Part shown: positions 34,137-46,700 of the stretch, in pieces
How the letters are laid out: every line of letters starts with the position of its first letter
Position numbering within the stretch: position 1 is the stretch's first letter
Source of the DNA: Multifurca ochricompacta
Lineage: Eukaryota; Basidiomycota; Agaricomycetes; Russulales; Russulaceae
Direction of reading: 5' to 3'
Length of the DNA: 50,642 nt
Assembly (NCBI GenBank): GCA_022496185.1
Contig: WTXG01000256.1
Span: 1 to 50,642 of the forward strand
The notes under the pieces: generated by a model
Seen by the model: only the letters and a program-made list of their open reading frames with translations
Databases searched by the model: none
Told to the model about the DNA's origin: nothing
Made by a program: the position numbers and the translations under genes

Positions 34137-35395
34137 CTAGAAGCGACTCGTACCGTCATCATCTTGTATCAACTCCAGATAATCATCGGCTACATTACGA
34201 TCATCCAGAGTGTCGTTCTCCTTGTCTGAGTCTTGCGGGCATCTGTGGGGCGCGGAGAAATCCGTAAGGTCCGCGCTGACCACAGGAGTGACAGAGATCG
34301 TGGATAGGACAGTCCAACTCCCTATGCCCCGCATTGTGGCGGAGACATTTACCACACAACCTGATGGGTTGATGATCGACGGGGCAACTCCTACGCGACG
34401 GAAGATGCAGAATCGGCTCCAATGTAAATTGCTGCGGCAGTGGCGGCACCCACTTGCGATTGAGGGGACAGTTCCAGCTGATATGGTACTTACTGTCGCA
34501 CCTCCAACACGTTTCCCCACGGGGGTTCTCATGTAAACACGGCATCTCGAATCGATTCGGCAGAAGCGTCGGGGCAGCTCCCAATGTTCGTGGGGGAGGG
34601 GTCGCGCATAAGTGTCCGCGTACCTTTCTGCGATGGTCTGATACGCATCTCCAATCTCCAATCTCTTCCTGATCTCCGTCAGCTTTGCTCGACCTGGAAC
34701 ATCCCACTAGTCACCTTGTCATCATCTTCGTGTGTTCCTTGTACTGTTTATTGAGTGTCGTGCGCAGCGTCAAGTTCTTACGCAGTCTCATCACCTCGGC
34801 TTTGAGACGCGGGAGACGCATGTCGTTCATTACTTCGTCGATGGCAAACGCTCGGGAATCGTCGGCAGCCAGGTGACCAAGCTGTCATCGCTCATCGTGT
34901 GGTGAAGGCGTCCAGTAAACCTCTCTTCCAAATACACCGGGGCCCCGTAAACAGGGCCGTTCTTCTTCATACAGCCCGCTACATCCATGCCTCCGTTGGT
35001 GTAAAAAGATGTACTTAGCTATGGCCGTAGTTCCATCTGCCAGAGTAATCTCGAGTGGAAGTACATTGATGAGTTCGGGTTATTGGCGAAGAATGGGAAC
35101 TCGGGAACCTCGTCATCTAGTTCCATACCCAATAGATCGTTTGGGTGTGGCTCCTCACAGTGCTCAAAATCGTCATTGGGATTGGGGGATTGGTTCTTGA
35201 CTCGTGCTGCTGCGGCTTCATAATCAATAGGGGAGGAGGGGTGTGTCGAGGGATGGCAGAGGGGAAGTTTTCGACAACTACAGCAGAGGTGAAGGCGTCG
35301 ACGGCGGCGTTGGCAGCGATGAAAGACATAATCGATTGTGTGGTAGTAGGACATTGCTGAGGAAGCATGTACTGGGGAACTTCTTTGGGGTCCAT
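34137..35395 (-). pseudogene. Gypsy-2 extra 3' ORF with CCHC zinc knuckles
   Basis: Directly after the pol stop, an ATG at 35395 (MDPKEVPQYMLPQQ) opens a second ORF. Frame changes make it hard to follow. A middle part reads YEAAAARVKNQSPNPNDDFE, similar in style to AAARVTTEYESP in the 3' ORF of Gypsy-1. The end (34200-34560) holds a perfect CCHC knuckle, CWRCDSKYHISWNC. A second cysteine-histidine group (CGKC...HRELDC) and the start of a third (CHSCGQRG) follow. Such knuckles usually bind RNA or single-stranded DNA. Its role in the element is unknown; two or more indels make this copy non-functional. Confidence 0.6.
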
Positions 35396-35398
35396 AGG

Positions 35399-38300
35399 CT
35401 AGTTCCTTTTAACTGTCTCTGGGCGCTTCTGGATGTCGGTCATGAAACTCCGAGATAAGGACCGGAGCAAAGATATTCCCGGTTGGCTCCCCGAGTTGTC
35501 AGAGTCTGGGAAGCCTTTCCACTTGACTAGGTAATGTAGTTTGCGCCCTCGGCCTTTTCGCTGGGAGTCTAGAATCCGCTCCACTTCCCATTCCGCTTCC
35601 CCATCGATTAATTCAGGGGAGGTTTCGGGAAGTTTTCCCCATGTAGGGACGTCTCTCTATAGGGTGTCAGGAGTTTGGCATGGAAGACTGGGTGAATTCT
35701 CCATGTGGATGGAAGCTCGAGTTCGTATGATACATCTGACAGCTTCCTTGTTATCTTGAATGGTCCATGACGTCGGGGGTGCTAACTTGGCCGTGGGGTG
35801 TGACGTGTGAATGTTCTTCCCTTCAGCCAAACGAGGTCATTGGTCCGATAAGGTGTGAACTTTGAAGGCCTATCCAATAGCGTTTTTTGCGCCTTGAGCA
35901 AATTCTCATTGGCCGATTTCCTAACCTCCTTCCATTGGTCGATACGCTGCGCAGCTGATGGAACGTTGTCGGCTTATTGGTCCAGGTCGTCCGTGGCGTC
36001 CATCCCATGATAAGTGAGAATGGCGGGGTTTTGGTGGTTCCATTGGGCCATGAGTTGTGCGCAAATTCTGCCATGGCCAGCCAATCAGCCAATCATCCTG
36101 TCGTCTGTTGCACCAGAATCGAAGGTACTGTTCTAGCCATTGGTTCGTTCTTTCTGACTGTCCATCGGTCTGTGGATGGTAGGCGGTTGAAATGTTTGGG
36201 TGATGTCCAAGACCTTACAGAGTGCCTTGGCAAATGCGGAGGTGAAGCGTGGGTCGCGGTCGGAAATGATCTTTTCTGGGAGGCCGTAATGTCTGTAGAC
36301 ATGGTCCAGTAAAGTTTGGCTACCCCTCTGCTGTGATGGACTCGTTGCATGGTATAAACATGCCGCTTTGGAGCAATCGTGGTCGGTGATAGTCAAGATG
36401 GAATCAAAGCCTCTAGAGATGGGGAGCTTGACAATAAAATCCATTGCAATGGTCTGGAATGGTAGTGAGGCCGTTGGTGTGATCGGGAACAATGCGGTGG
36501 GTGCGGGTGCGTGTTTACTTTATTGGCCTGACAGTCCGCACATCCTTTAACATAGTCTTCTACATCCTTCTTCATGTTGGCCACCAGTAGTCTCGTTTGG
36601 CCAAGGCATATGTGTTGGCAATGCCGGGGTGGCCTGCAGGGGAGGTCATGGTGAAAATGGATCACCCCCCTCTTAATGTTGTCGCCACCGGTGACAACGA
36701 GACGATCCCGTCCTTCCACCAAAGGCCATCTATTTCTTCAGGTTATGCGCTCTGCCCAGGACGAGTTGTGTTCATATTTTGTGATACTTGTGCCCATAGA
36801 TCCATATCATGGAGACTGACGACTGCTGTACGCATGAAGACCTCTTCGGGGAGTACGGTGATATTTTCATTGTCTTCTTCACCTCCTTGTTTGATCTGCC
36901 CTTCGTGATAGGGCATCTGCCCGGGTGTTACGACTTCCAGCAATATGCTTCAATGTGAAGTTGTACTCCTCAAGTTCCAAGACTTCGCGGGCGACTCGTC
37001 GACTAATCTTATGGGGTTCTTTCCAATAACAGGTTGGAATGGTCGGTGGATGATGGTTTATGAGGGGTCCGGCTAGATATGGTCTCCAATGTCGTAGGGC
37101 CTTGACAATGGCGAGGAGCTCGCGATCCCAAATCATAGTTTCGTTTCAGCCGATGAAACGTCTCGGAGAAAAAGGCCACTGGGTGGAGCATCCCCGTGGT
37201 GTCCCTCTGATTCAATACTGCCCCGAGCGAAGCGGGAGCGTCAACCTCAAGTTCAAACGGTTTTGCTAGATCCGGTTGCAGGAGGACAGGTTCTGAGCCA
37301 ACAATGTCTCGGATATGTTCAAATGCTTGTTGTTGCTCTTTCCCCAGTGCCAGGGTACGTCCTTCTTTAACAATCCGTTAAGTGGTTGCGCGATTCCAGA
37401 GAATCCTCGTACGAAACGCCGATAGAAGTTGCAGAATCCTATAAAGGATCTGACTTCCTTGACACATGTGGGCGTGGGCCATTCCCGATGCCCTGCACCT
37501 TTACCGGATCCATTCGTACGTGTCCACCTTCCAAGATGACCCCCAAGTACTCGACACTCCGTTGTTCAAATGAGCATTTGACGGTTTGAGATATAAGTCG
37601 TGTTGTGTAGGATATCCACACCTGGTGGACTCGCTCCTGATGATGTGGGAGATCGTCGGTAGTCGCCACTAATATGTCGTCCATGTACACCACTACCTCA
37701 CCAGTGAGAATAAGGTCGCGGAAAATGTGATTCATCATTGACTGGAAGGTGGCTGGCGAGTTGGTGAGACCGAAGAACATGACATTCGGCTCAAACAGGC
37801 CTTGATTAGTCTTAAAGGCTGCCTTGCACTGATCTCCCTCCTGATTCGGACGTTGTTATACCCCCATCGGACATCCATCTTTGAGAAGAGTGACTTGTCC
37901 CTCATGGTGTCAATGAGTTCTGAAATAAGAGGCAGCGGATAGGCATTCTTTACAGTGTAGGCGTTTATGCGTCGGTAATCTTGTACGGGTCGGAGCTTGC
38001 CATCCTTCTTCTTGATGAAGAAGAAGGGCGAGGCATACTGCGACTTGGATGGACGGATGTACCCTTTTGCCAGTTGTTCCTCGAGAAACAGTGTCAACGC
38101 TTCCTGTTCTTGTTGAGACAAGGGTAGATTTTACAATCTATTGCTTGCGGCGTCTCCGGCACAAAATCAATGGCATGGTCCCAGGGGCGCGCTGGTGGGA
38201 AGCGCTGTGACTCTTCCTCCGAGAACACCTTCCAATGTCGGTGGTAAGTGACAGGTACTACTTCTTCGAAGGTTTTCTCGGTTTGTCCTTGTACCGCTTT

Positions 38301-39918
38301 CTGGGCCAGTTCGACGCTTTCGTGACATAGCAGCGTCCGGGATCCTTCATTTTCCGCCATTGACCTGCATGGGCCGGTAATCGTATCCCAGAGATGTGAT
38401 TAAGACTGGGTAAGAATCTTTATCCATAGTGGCATCCGTCCAGTTAATCTTTGGTTCAAATGCTGCCAGCCAGGGATATCCAAATGAGATCTTCTCCCTA
38501 GATTGGTGACTAGGAAATGATGCTTCGTTCTTCTCCCATGGACATTGAGACAGTAATGTGTATCTTTCCTGCTCGGTTGGCCGTCCCATCAATGTTCAAA
38601 TGTTTTTCTTGGGGAGTGCCAGCATCCTAGCCCATAGTTTGCTAGTCGTGGGCTGATGAAATTATCGGTAGCTCCTGATCACCAGGATATCTCGATCGCC
38701 GTCCTTGTGTAGTTTCAAAATGTACTGGTATTTTCAAAGATTTGAAGCGACTAGTATACACAGAGGTTACATGGAGTGCTCTCGCCCAGCGATGGGGTAG
38801 AGCAATTAAAATCCTTTTTTGCAAACGCCTTCTCGACTAAGATGGCGCGCACTTCCTCGCTCTCTTCATCATATTGCCCATATGTCCTGGGCCTTCTCTC
38901 TTTGGTTCGTTTGTCTGTTGTAGGTGGGTTGCTGATGGGGTGATTGGGTGGTAGTAGCTTCAGCAACGCGTGCTCCCTTCTTTGGACAGTCTCGAGACAA
39001 TGTGTCCTTGTGCTTTACAGCGGAAGCACCGACTTCCTTCATCAACGTCTGACGCTCGTCCTCTGTAAGCGTTGCCCTTGCTCGGGTCCTATCAGCCAAG
39101 GTATCCATAGCATTCGGATCTCTCTGGTGATGTACCGGTTTGATACCGAAGGCCGCTTTCCACTGGTCTCGGGTCTTTCCCTTTTTGGTGTCAACCCCAA
39201 AGCGTGTTTGGAAGTCAAGGTAGTCCTGCTGCTGTCGTCGGGCAGCATCAACCCAGGAGTCCCAATCGTTGGGGTGATGAAACTGTATGATGTTCTTTAC
39301 CAAAGGGTTCGGCAACCCTTGGGAGAAGAGGTCCAGCGTGGCCTCTTCGTCGGTGTCATATCCGGCTCTACTGGCCAGGCTTCTGAATTTGGCGACATAA
39401 GCATCAAGGTCTCCTTTGTCCATTTTTAGAGACTTTAGTTCTCAGGCCACCTTCTGTTTGGCTTGCCCATCGGTAAATGCATCTTTAAAACCTCTGGGCA
39501 ATCGTTCCCAAAGGGTTTCGCTCGTGGTTCGCCGTCCACTCTCTATTTGTTCATTCAGCCATTCCAGCTGCTCCATCGTCCAGTCATCTACAGCCTCTCC
39601 TCGGATGAGAGAGAGAAAGAGGTTAGCCTGCTGGAACGGGTTAATGATCTGGGCGACGTCGTGATTGAAGTTTTTGAAGGTAGTAAACTCCAACATAAAT
39701 TTCTTGCTCTGTGAACGGTCCCCTGTGAATGTCTGGGGTAATATGCCTGACAGTCGTCCCGAAGGTGGAGGAATGTTTGGTGGCGCCATGACTGGTGGTG
39801 GAGGAGCTGGGTCGGGGAGTTGGGCGGCAATGGTGGACATGTTTTGATAAAATGGGGTGACTGTGTTGGTAGACTGTATGGATATCTGAGGAGTTGTCAA
39901 AGCAGGGGCTCTGATCAT
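35399..39918 (-). pseudogene. Gypsy-2 gag-pol
   Basis: Gag starts at 39918 (MIRAPALTTPQIS) with the capsid region FTGDRSQSKKFMLEF and continues after a TGA near 39440 as MDKGDLDAYVAKFRSLASRAG. The zinc knuckle region (KDTLSRDCPKKG) near 39000 is incomplete. Reverse transcriptase has [15 protein letters not shown] near 38020 and the catalytic YMDD near 37680. RNase H and the linker with ADALSRR follow (36890-37140). Integrase has MDFIVKLP and SDRDPRFTS (36240-36450). The chromodomain reads LHYLVKWKGFPDSD near 35520. The frame changes several times (for example near 38100 and 37760), so it is inactive despite its young LTRs. Confidence 0.9.
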
Positions 39919-40320
39919 GACAACTGTGGGTGCAACCGGAGACGTAGTCGCTGCTAATGCCGGTGCTTCTTCACTGTTTTCTTCTACGTACTCTTCTGGT
40001 TCAGAGTCCGTAACGATAGCCGGGGGATTTTCTCTCCACGGCCCTAGTCCAAATTCTGGCGGTGCAGGTCCTGTAGTGACCCAAGAGTTTCGACTGTCCG
40101 AATATCAGATACGGTACCAAACTCTCTTCTCGTCGTCGTATTCTACCGGTTGGTATCTTCCGTCGTAATAGACGTAGTATCCAACTCGGATTCAAAATCT
40201 TTCCAGGCGGCAGAGCCAAGTACTTGTTGTGAAAGATTATTCTCGTCTCTGCGTTCGATGAGCTCTTCTTTAAACAGGGTCTGACTGCGGCTGGAAGCCA
40301 CTGTGAGAGACTCGACTTGA

Positions 40321-40916
40321 TGTTACGTCCGGTGCGGGACGTTCCACACGACCTGTGTGACAGCGCTTTGTTCGTGATTGGATAAGGGACCAATGGGATC
40401 CCTTGTAGTTTGGATGGGAGGAGTCAAGTCAACAAGGCTGTACTTGGAGACGATGTTGAGCGGAAAGTACCAGAAGTACTGAGGCAATCGAGTCAAGCGT
40501 CCAAAGGGATGTCCGGAAGACAAGCACCGATGTATTCAATAAGTCGAGTCTGAAGTCTACAGTGTAGTTACAGTGGACTTATATACGTAATCTAGTGGGC
40601 GTCTATAGATAAGATAACGGGGTCAAGTGGGTCCGAATATACGAAAGCGGACGGCGTAAAGCCTAGCTTCTGATAGGGTACTAAGTAAGTGTCCGATCTT
40701 AAGATAAGGAGATAAAGAGATAAGAGGACGAAAGATAAGAAGGCAAACATGGACAAGCAACACGTCAACAAGCGTAACTGGGTCACGGGGATGGAAGGAG
40801 GGCATGTGATGGATCCCAGGACGGGGATGTGATCAAGAAGTGTAACGTAGGCGGTAACGAAGGGTCTGCATTGGGGAGAGTGAAGAAAATGGGGTTGCTC
40901 GGTAGGGGTCGTAACA
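40321..40916 (-). repeat. 5' LTR of Gypsy-2
   Basis: 596 bp, partner of 33509-34105. On the minus strand it precedes the gag leader (40320 to 39919), which has no clear ORF of its own. Confidence 0.95.
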
Positions 40917-41660
40917 GTAGTAGAGCAAACAGTAACTGAAGTTAATGCAGCAGCACGCGTGACTACTGAGTATGAATCCCCTCCTCCACCCTTTCAACAC
41001 AATCATGAATACACCCCCAATTACATTGACCACCACATCTCTGACTATGAAGGCCGAGTCAATGTTGCCCGATGGCGGGCTTTTGAGTACCATCATGCTG
41101 ATCCATGCATTGCCCTTACGATGGGAGCGGGACAGCCAATCACTTACCTACCCCTCTATGCTCAACCTTATCCGTGTTTCACTTGAGGATCAAACCCAGT
41201 TCTTACACAATTCCAACAACGTCTGTTCGAGGCAGAGCAGACATTCACCCACTGGTTAGTGTGGCGCTGGACGATCTACAGGACCCAGGTGCTTGGGCCG
41301 AGGTCTCTCGTTATCGCTATGCTACTAGATGCTTGGATCAAGCTCACTCCGAATTAGCCCATTGGCGCCATCAAGCTGATTGCGCAAATCAAGATATCCA
41401 ACTAGCGGTTCATGCCCTCTCAAGGGGGGACGTGTATTATCAATTATTCCCATTCCTCACATATGCTTATACTAACAATCAACACATGCGCCAGAAGAAG
41501 CCACCTGATACGCCCTGCACCCCAAACTACACACCGTCCTCCAAGTGGGCGGTATTGCAGCACCTACCTACCTCATTGTCGTCGCCTGCACTGTACCCCG
41601 CCCTGCATTATTGATCTTACACATAGTGACTAAGGGGGTGCTTGGGGGCAAGCACAACCA

Positions 41661-41674
41661 TAAGGAGGGGGTAA
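41661..41674 (+). other. Polypurine tract of Gypsy-1
   Basis: taaggagggggtaa lies directly before the 3' LTR, the expected place of plus-strand priming in reverse transcription. Confidence 0.7.
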
Positions 41675-42250
41675 TGTAACATGTATTTTGACTTTCGTGT
41701 TTTGGTGTTCAACCTTGCGTTTTGGTGTTTCGTCACTTATCACTCCAAGCCTATACATATTAGGCTTCACTTTTTATTTACATCTAGACTAGCATGACTT
41801 CTAATGATGTAGCCTCTCCTTATCCACCTACATCTCCCACTGGTTTGCCCAGACTGCTCACCCCTCCATGATGTAGCTGTGACATAGCTATGACCCAGTC
41901 CTATCAGTCATCATAGGCTAGATAGTTATGTTAGATTACTGTCAATATCCTGTATTTAAGGACCTACCAGTTCACAGAGACAGACCAAGTCTGTTCTCCT
42001 GTGCCAATACAGGTGTTCCATATCAGACAGAAACCTTGATTCCACTTGAGCCCCTAAGCCGCGCCTTAGGAGTCTTCGTCCCCAGTATCTAGTGACAGGA
42101 CTGCGCGTCTCTGTCCAATTTCGACTTGTGCGCGCATCCACTGCGACCTACAGAGCTTGAACAACTTGGTGATTGCCTAGAAACATTGACACTTGATTTA
42201 ACCTCCTTGATGTGAATTGACTTGCACACAGTTAGCACCTGGCTGTGACA
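41675..42250 (+). repeat. 3' LTR of Gypsy-1
   Basis: 576 bp, TGTAACATG...GGCTGTGACA, followed by ataca. Against the 5' LTR I count about 26 substitutions, 25 of them at sites explained by an ancestral CpG, plus three one-base indels. Confidence 0.93.
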
Positions 42251-42346
42251 ATACAAGTAGGCTGCACTACTATAGTCTTTACATAGTAGCTAGAAGGTTT
42301 TGTCTCTGGGCAGGAGTATTCGCTGCCATGTTGTGGGGGTTCGCCC

Positions 42347-42858
42347 TGTCAAACAATCATGCTGCTGGTTATACTGACTGTGGTTAGTAGCGGTGAGGCT
42401 AAAGAAAGACAAGTACTTCAGAGGTTAGAAGAACTCTATATTACTATCTACACACCTAAAGAAAGACAAGTCTAATATAATAGGTTAGTCTTATAGGTAG
42501 TGAGAGAGTAGAGTAAAGGGAACTTACACTTCAGAGGTTAGAAGAACTCTGAGTGAAAGAGACGAAACAGACACCCTTATATACCCATAGGGCCCAGGGG
42601 AAATGGTCTGTGCGCACTGGGAATAAGTCCACAAGTGCCGGACAATAAACAGAGAGGGATAAAGGCCATTGGCCAAAGAGATATCACATGCTTACTGTGC
42701 ATTACTAAGTCCATCACTAATCAGCTGAGTAAGGTGAGAAAGAAATGTAATAAAGATAACATAAAAAGTCCGATACTCCGATATCTAATCTAATCTAATC
42801 TACAGCTGAAGCGAACCTTAGATGCCTGAAGCATCTCCAGACACGTCCTGTGTCAACA
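42347..42858 (-). repeat. Solo LTR, family B, minus orientation
   Basis: TGTCAAACAATC...GTGTCAACA, 512 bp, flanked by cgccc (42342-42346) and tgccc (42859-42863); the single mismatch is again CpG versus TpG. It lies in the leader of an element of its own family. Confidence 0.88.
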
Positions 42859-42863
42859 TGCCC

Positions 42864-43164
42864 CACCAGAGGAAACCTAATAGTCTACTTAGTCATGGCC
42901 CCAATCATCTAGGGCTTAATCATGGACTCCACCACCAGCATTAGAGGAAGGGCTATACCCCCTTTGTCTCTAATGGAACTTGCAGTTGGCTCCTCCATGA
43001 CATGACTCCCAGTCCTGATTACACTAGACACTCTGGCTAGTCTACCAGAGCTTATGTCTAGTTGCAGGATTGCACTAGACAGCTTTTACTATACCTAGAA
43101 AGTTGCACAACAGAGGCGGGACCTTCTTAGGTTCTGAAGCATAGTGCCACAGTGTGGGGTGGCA
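42864..43164 (+). other. Outer Copia leader, later part
   Basis: Non-coding leader between two solo LTRs. It resumes at 43673 and reaches the gag ATG at 43737. I see no ORF or known motif in it. Confidence 0.55.
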
Positions 43165-43169
43165 CTCTT

Positions 43170-43667
43170 TGTTGAACACAGAAGATGTTCAGTGATGCTT
43201 CAGGCATCAGGTGATTAGATTAGCTACTTTGTAGATTAGATTAGATACCGGAGTTTCGGACTCTTTACATTATCATTATTACTTTCTTTCTCACATTCTG
43301 CAGTAGCTGACTGATACATCATGTAACATGTGATTTCTGTAGTGGCCAATGGCCTTTCTCCCTCATGTTTATTGTTTGGACCTTGTCCAGCACCTGTGGA
43401 CTTATTCCCAGTGTGCACAGACCATCCCTTGAGGTATATAAGGGTGTCTGTTTTGTCTCTTACACTTCAGAGTTTCTTCTACCTCTGAAGTGTAAGTCAT
43501 CCTCTCTACTATCTTCACTACCTCTAGACTAACTCTGTATATAGAACTTGTCTTTTAGGTGTGTAGTATAGTATAATAGAGTTTCTTCCATCTCTGAAGT
43601 AACTTGTCTTTTAGCCTTAACCGCTAACACCTACAGTCAGTATGCTGTGCACCATGCCTGTTCGACA
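43170..43667 (+). repeat. Solo LTR, family A
   Basis: TGTTGAACACAG...CTGTTCGACA, 498 bp, flanked by a perfect duplication ctctt (43165-43169 and 43668-43672). It is therefore not the 5' LTR of the Copia genes that follow, although it sits just 70 bp before gag. TATATAAG lies at 43435. A 14-bp perfect-stem hairpin occupies 43459-43496. Confidence 0.92.
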
Positions 43668-43736
43668 CTCTTAAGTGAGACCTGGGCACTGGTTCTAACT
43701 GCTCCTTGGAACCAGGAACATTTTTAACATCTCACA

Positions 43737-46700
43737 ATGCTGTCCTCAATCATCTTCCCTCCCTCCTCCAAGATGGAGCGTCTTGATGGCTCCAACTGGC
43801 AGGTCTGGTCTGCCAATTTCAACGCCCTCCTTAGGATGAATGGGCTCAGGAGACACATTATTATGTCCTATCCTGACATGCCCCTCCTCCCAGAGGACAA
43901 GGAGGAGAAAGAAAAATGCAGAAGGAGGTACTTGATCCCATCCTTAGGGAATGGATGGGAGAAGAGGAAATGCTAATTGGGCTCCTCTATCTTAATGTAA
44001 CCCAAGAGGTTTACTCTCAAGTAACCTCTGATGCTGACTATCCTTCTCTTTTTGAGAAGTATAGTAAGTTGGAGCGGCTATATGGTGCTGTAGGGAGCAT
44101 GGCCACTTATAATTTGTGGCTTGCCCTGGTGTCCTTCCATTTGGATGAAGGACAGCCATTCAGGACTCAATTACAAAAGGTCCTGGATGCCAGGAGTACC
44201 CTAAGGGAGAACAGGATGGAGGTTAATAACCTCCAGATGAGCTTCATTTTGCTGAAAGCTCTCCCCAACTCCTACAGTGCCATTGCTGGCTCTATACTGG
44301 CCTCTGGCGACCCAGAGTGACTTTCTCCTCAAGACCTTGTGCAGAGGTTCCTAAATGAGGAGAGTCGCCTGGCTGGTCCATTGGGAAGTGGTAGTGCAGT
44401 CCTGTCTAAGGCTGCACCTGTCAAAACAAACAAAAATAAAAATTTATCACCACTTCCTGCTGCTGCCCCTGGTTCACAAGGGGTGGTCTGCTTCTATTGC
44501 CAAAAGCCTGGACATAAGTCCAACGCTTGTGCAAAGAAGAAGAAGGACCTGGAAAATGCCAAAAAGGGCAAGGCAGGGAACAAGAAGAGGGCTGAGGCCC
44601 AACATGTAAATACTATAGCCACCGTAGTTAATGGGAGTGGCAAAATAGAGGAGGTGCATGAAGCACCTTGAATTCGCCTTTATGTTCACACCTATAATCT
44701 GGATGTCAATTCAGATTATTGGATGCTTGATAGTGGAGCAACAGCCCATTTTAGTCCAAACCTTGAAGACTTTGATACGTATAAAGTCGACTCGACCCAT
44801 GAAGTATCACTAGGTGACAACTCCATAGTCAAAACAAGTGGAGTTGGCACCGTGGTCATCAGGACCGATCAAGGTTTCAACTTGGAATTGAGCAATGTGC
44901 TCCACATGCTGGGAGGACATAAAATACTCTCCACCAGTGCCCTAGTAGAAAAAGGGGCAACTGTGTTCTTTGATAATAAGAAGGCAACAATAAAATATGG
45001 CGATAATATTATAGCGGAAGCATGGAAGTTTGGCAAATTGTATTGGGTACTAGGCAAACACGTCCTAAATAGTATCCATACATCTGCATCTGCCTCACTA
45101 GAAATCTGGCATCAAAGAATGGGCCATATGTCAAAAGAGGCCCTGAAAAGATATGCTCCTGAGGCTGTTAAAGGCCTCAGAATTAATAATAGCCAAGTGG
45201 AAGACAAGCCATGTTATGGCTGCGAAATGGGGAAGTCCCATCATCTTCCATTTCCCCCATCTTCTAAGCACGCATCAGCCCCCCTTGAGATCCTTCATAG
45301 TGATCTTGTAGGTCCCTTGCAGTGCAGTTCAATACAAGGGAATCTATACTTTGCCACCTTCTTGGATGACTTTAGCAGATATGCTTTAATCATTCCAATG
45401 AAGTCTAAAGATCTGTTCATGCCAGTTTTTAATAAACTGAAGACACTACTTGAAAACAAATTCAATCATAAGATCAAATGTCTTCATACAGATTGTGGTG
45501 GCGAGTATGTGAACAAGGCACTGAAGGCAATGCTTGAAGATTTTGGCATAGAGCATAAACTTACAATGCTGTATAGTCCACAACAGAACAGAAGAGCTGA
45601 GAGGTTCAATAGAACCATTATGGAAAAAGGCACTAGCATGCTGCACGATGCTGGCCTGTCTCTTGGTTTTTGGGAGTGTGCTGTTGAGACAGCATGCCAT
45701 ATATATAACAGAACTCCCATCCATTCTAATAAGTGGAAGACTCTGCTTGAGCTTCTGGTTGGGAACAAACCAGATGTCTTGTACTTTAAGGTCTTTGGTT
45801 GCAAAGCCTATTATCATGTTCCAGAGGGCAAGTGGCATAAACTAGATCCCAAAGCAAGGGAAGCTGTCTTTGTTGGGTATGAGCCCACTTCTAAGGGCTA
45901 TACACTTTGGGATAGTCGTACCCAGTCTCTCATCTCTTCACGAGATGTTACATTTGATGAGAGATCCTTCCCATCCCGCTCTGTGAAGGACAACAGAGCA
46001 CATAAATTGATACAGCAACCTAGTGAAGGTGGCTCATTTACTTTACCTGGTGGCTCAGTCCAGCCACCACCAGCAACTGCTACACATGTTCCTGAGGCTC
46101 CTCAAGATGAGGAAGACCTGGAAGAGGAACAGGAGGACATCGTACCTCCTCAACTACCACCTCAGCCTACCACACCCACATGTAATGTGGACACCACACA
46201 CCCTCAGACTATATATCAGACCCCTCCATCACAAATAATGGAACCATCCTCCCTCCCAAAAGAACCCATGCAATCAGAAAATCAGAAAGGATTGCAGGCA
46301 GACTTGCTCAACCTAATTTTCAGAGGACAAGTCCACACTCTGAATGACGAGATAGGGCAATCCAAGAAGATCTAGACTTGGATACTGCACGTCCCAATCG
46401 GAATTGTCGTCTGAATCCTCACTTCTACAACGAGGATAATGCAGAGTTTGTGCAGGGTTCTTCCAGACTTGGTCAGATGGATCTACTTAATGCTGCAGGA
46501 TCGCCTTATAGGGATCCTCTTACTTTTAAAGAAGCAATGGAGTCTGATAATGCCAGTGATTGGCTTGAGGCATGTCAATATGAAATTGATGCCTTAGAAA
46601 AACTTAAAGTGTGGTGCCTTGAAGACCTTCCAGAAGGTAGAAAGGCTGTAAAGTCCAAATGGGTCTTTAAATTGAAAGCAGATGGATGCTTTTGTGCTAG

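Larger units (their letters stand above)
33509..40916 (-). mobile_element. Gypsy-2 retrotransposon, minus strand, 7.4 kb
   Basis: LTRs TGTTACGTCC...GTAACA (597 and 596 bp) with duplication gtagt (33504-33508 and 40917-40921). They differ by three substitutions and three one-base indels, so the insertion is recent. The polypurine tract (complement of tcaccccctcttctgg) adjoins the left LTR at 34106. Order on the minus strand: gag, protease-RT-RNase H-integrase-chromodomain, zinc-knuckle 3' ORF. Confidence 0.94.
33117..41640 (+). pseudogene. Gypsy-1 extra 3' ORF, split by Gypsy-2
   Basis: Function unknown. After the chromodomain stop, an ATG at 33117 opens MTTSRHTPICTTEP. A proline-rich segment follows, then a helical Glu/Leu-rich stretch (LELEVQTRVLAMLQEARARL). 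At 33508 Gypsy-2 interrupts it. Removing Gypsy-2 plus one duplication (7413 bp, a multiple of three) keeps the frame, which continues EQTVTEVNAAARVTTEYESP to a TGA at 41186. A second frame then carries on with ALDDLQDPGAWAEVSRYRY to about 41500. The ORF ends shortly before the polypurine tract, so it belongs to the element. It has no recognised catalytic motif. Confidence 0.6.
20668..42250 (+). mobile_element. Gypsy-1 retrotransposon, opened by nested insertions
   Basis: LTR pair TGTAACATG...GGCTGTGACA (579 bp 5', 576 bp 3') flanked by the duplication ataca (20663-20667 and 42251-42255). It lies inside the leader of the outer Copia. Without insertions the element would be about 7.6 kb: LTR, gag with a 24-bp repeat tract, protease-RT-RNase H-integrase-chromodomain, an extra 3' ORF, polypurine tract aaggaggggg, LTR. 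It was hit in its 5' LTR by a minus-strand Copia and in its 3' ORF by Gypsy-2. Confidence 0.93.
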
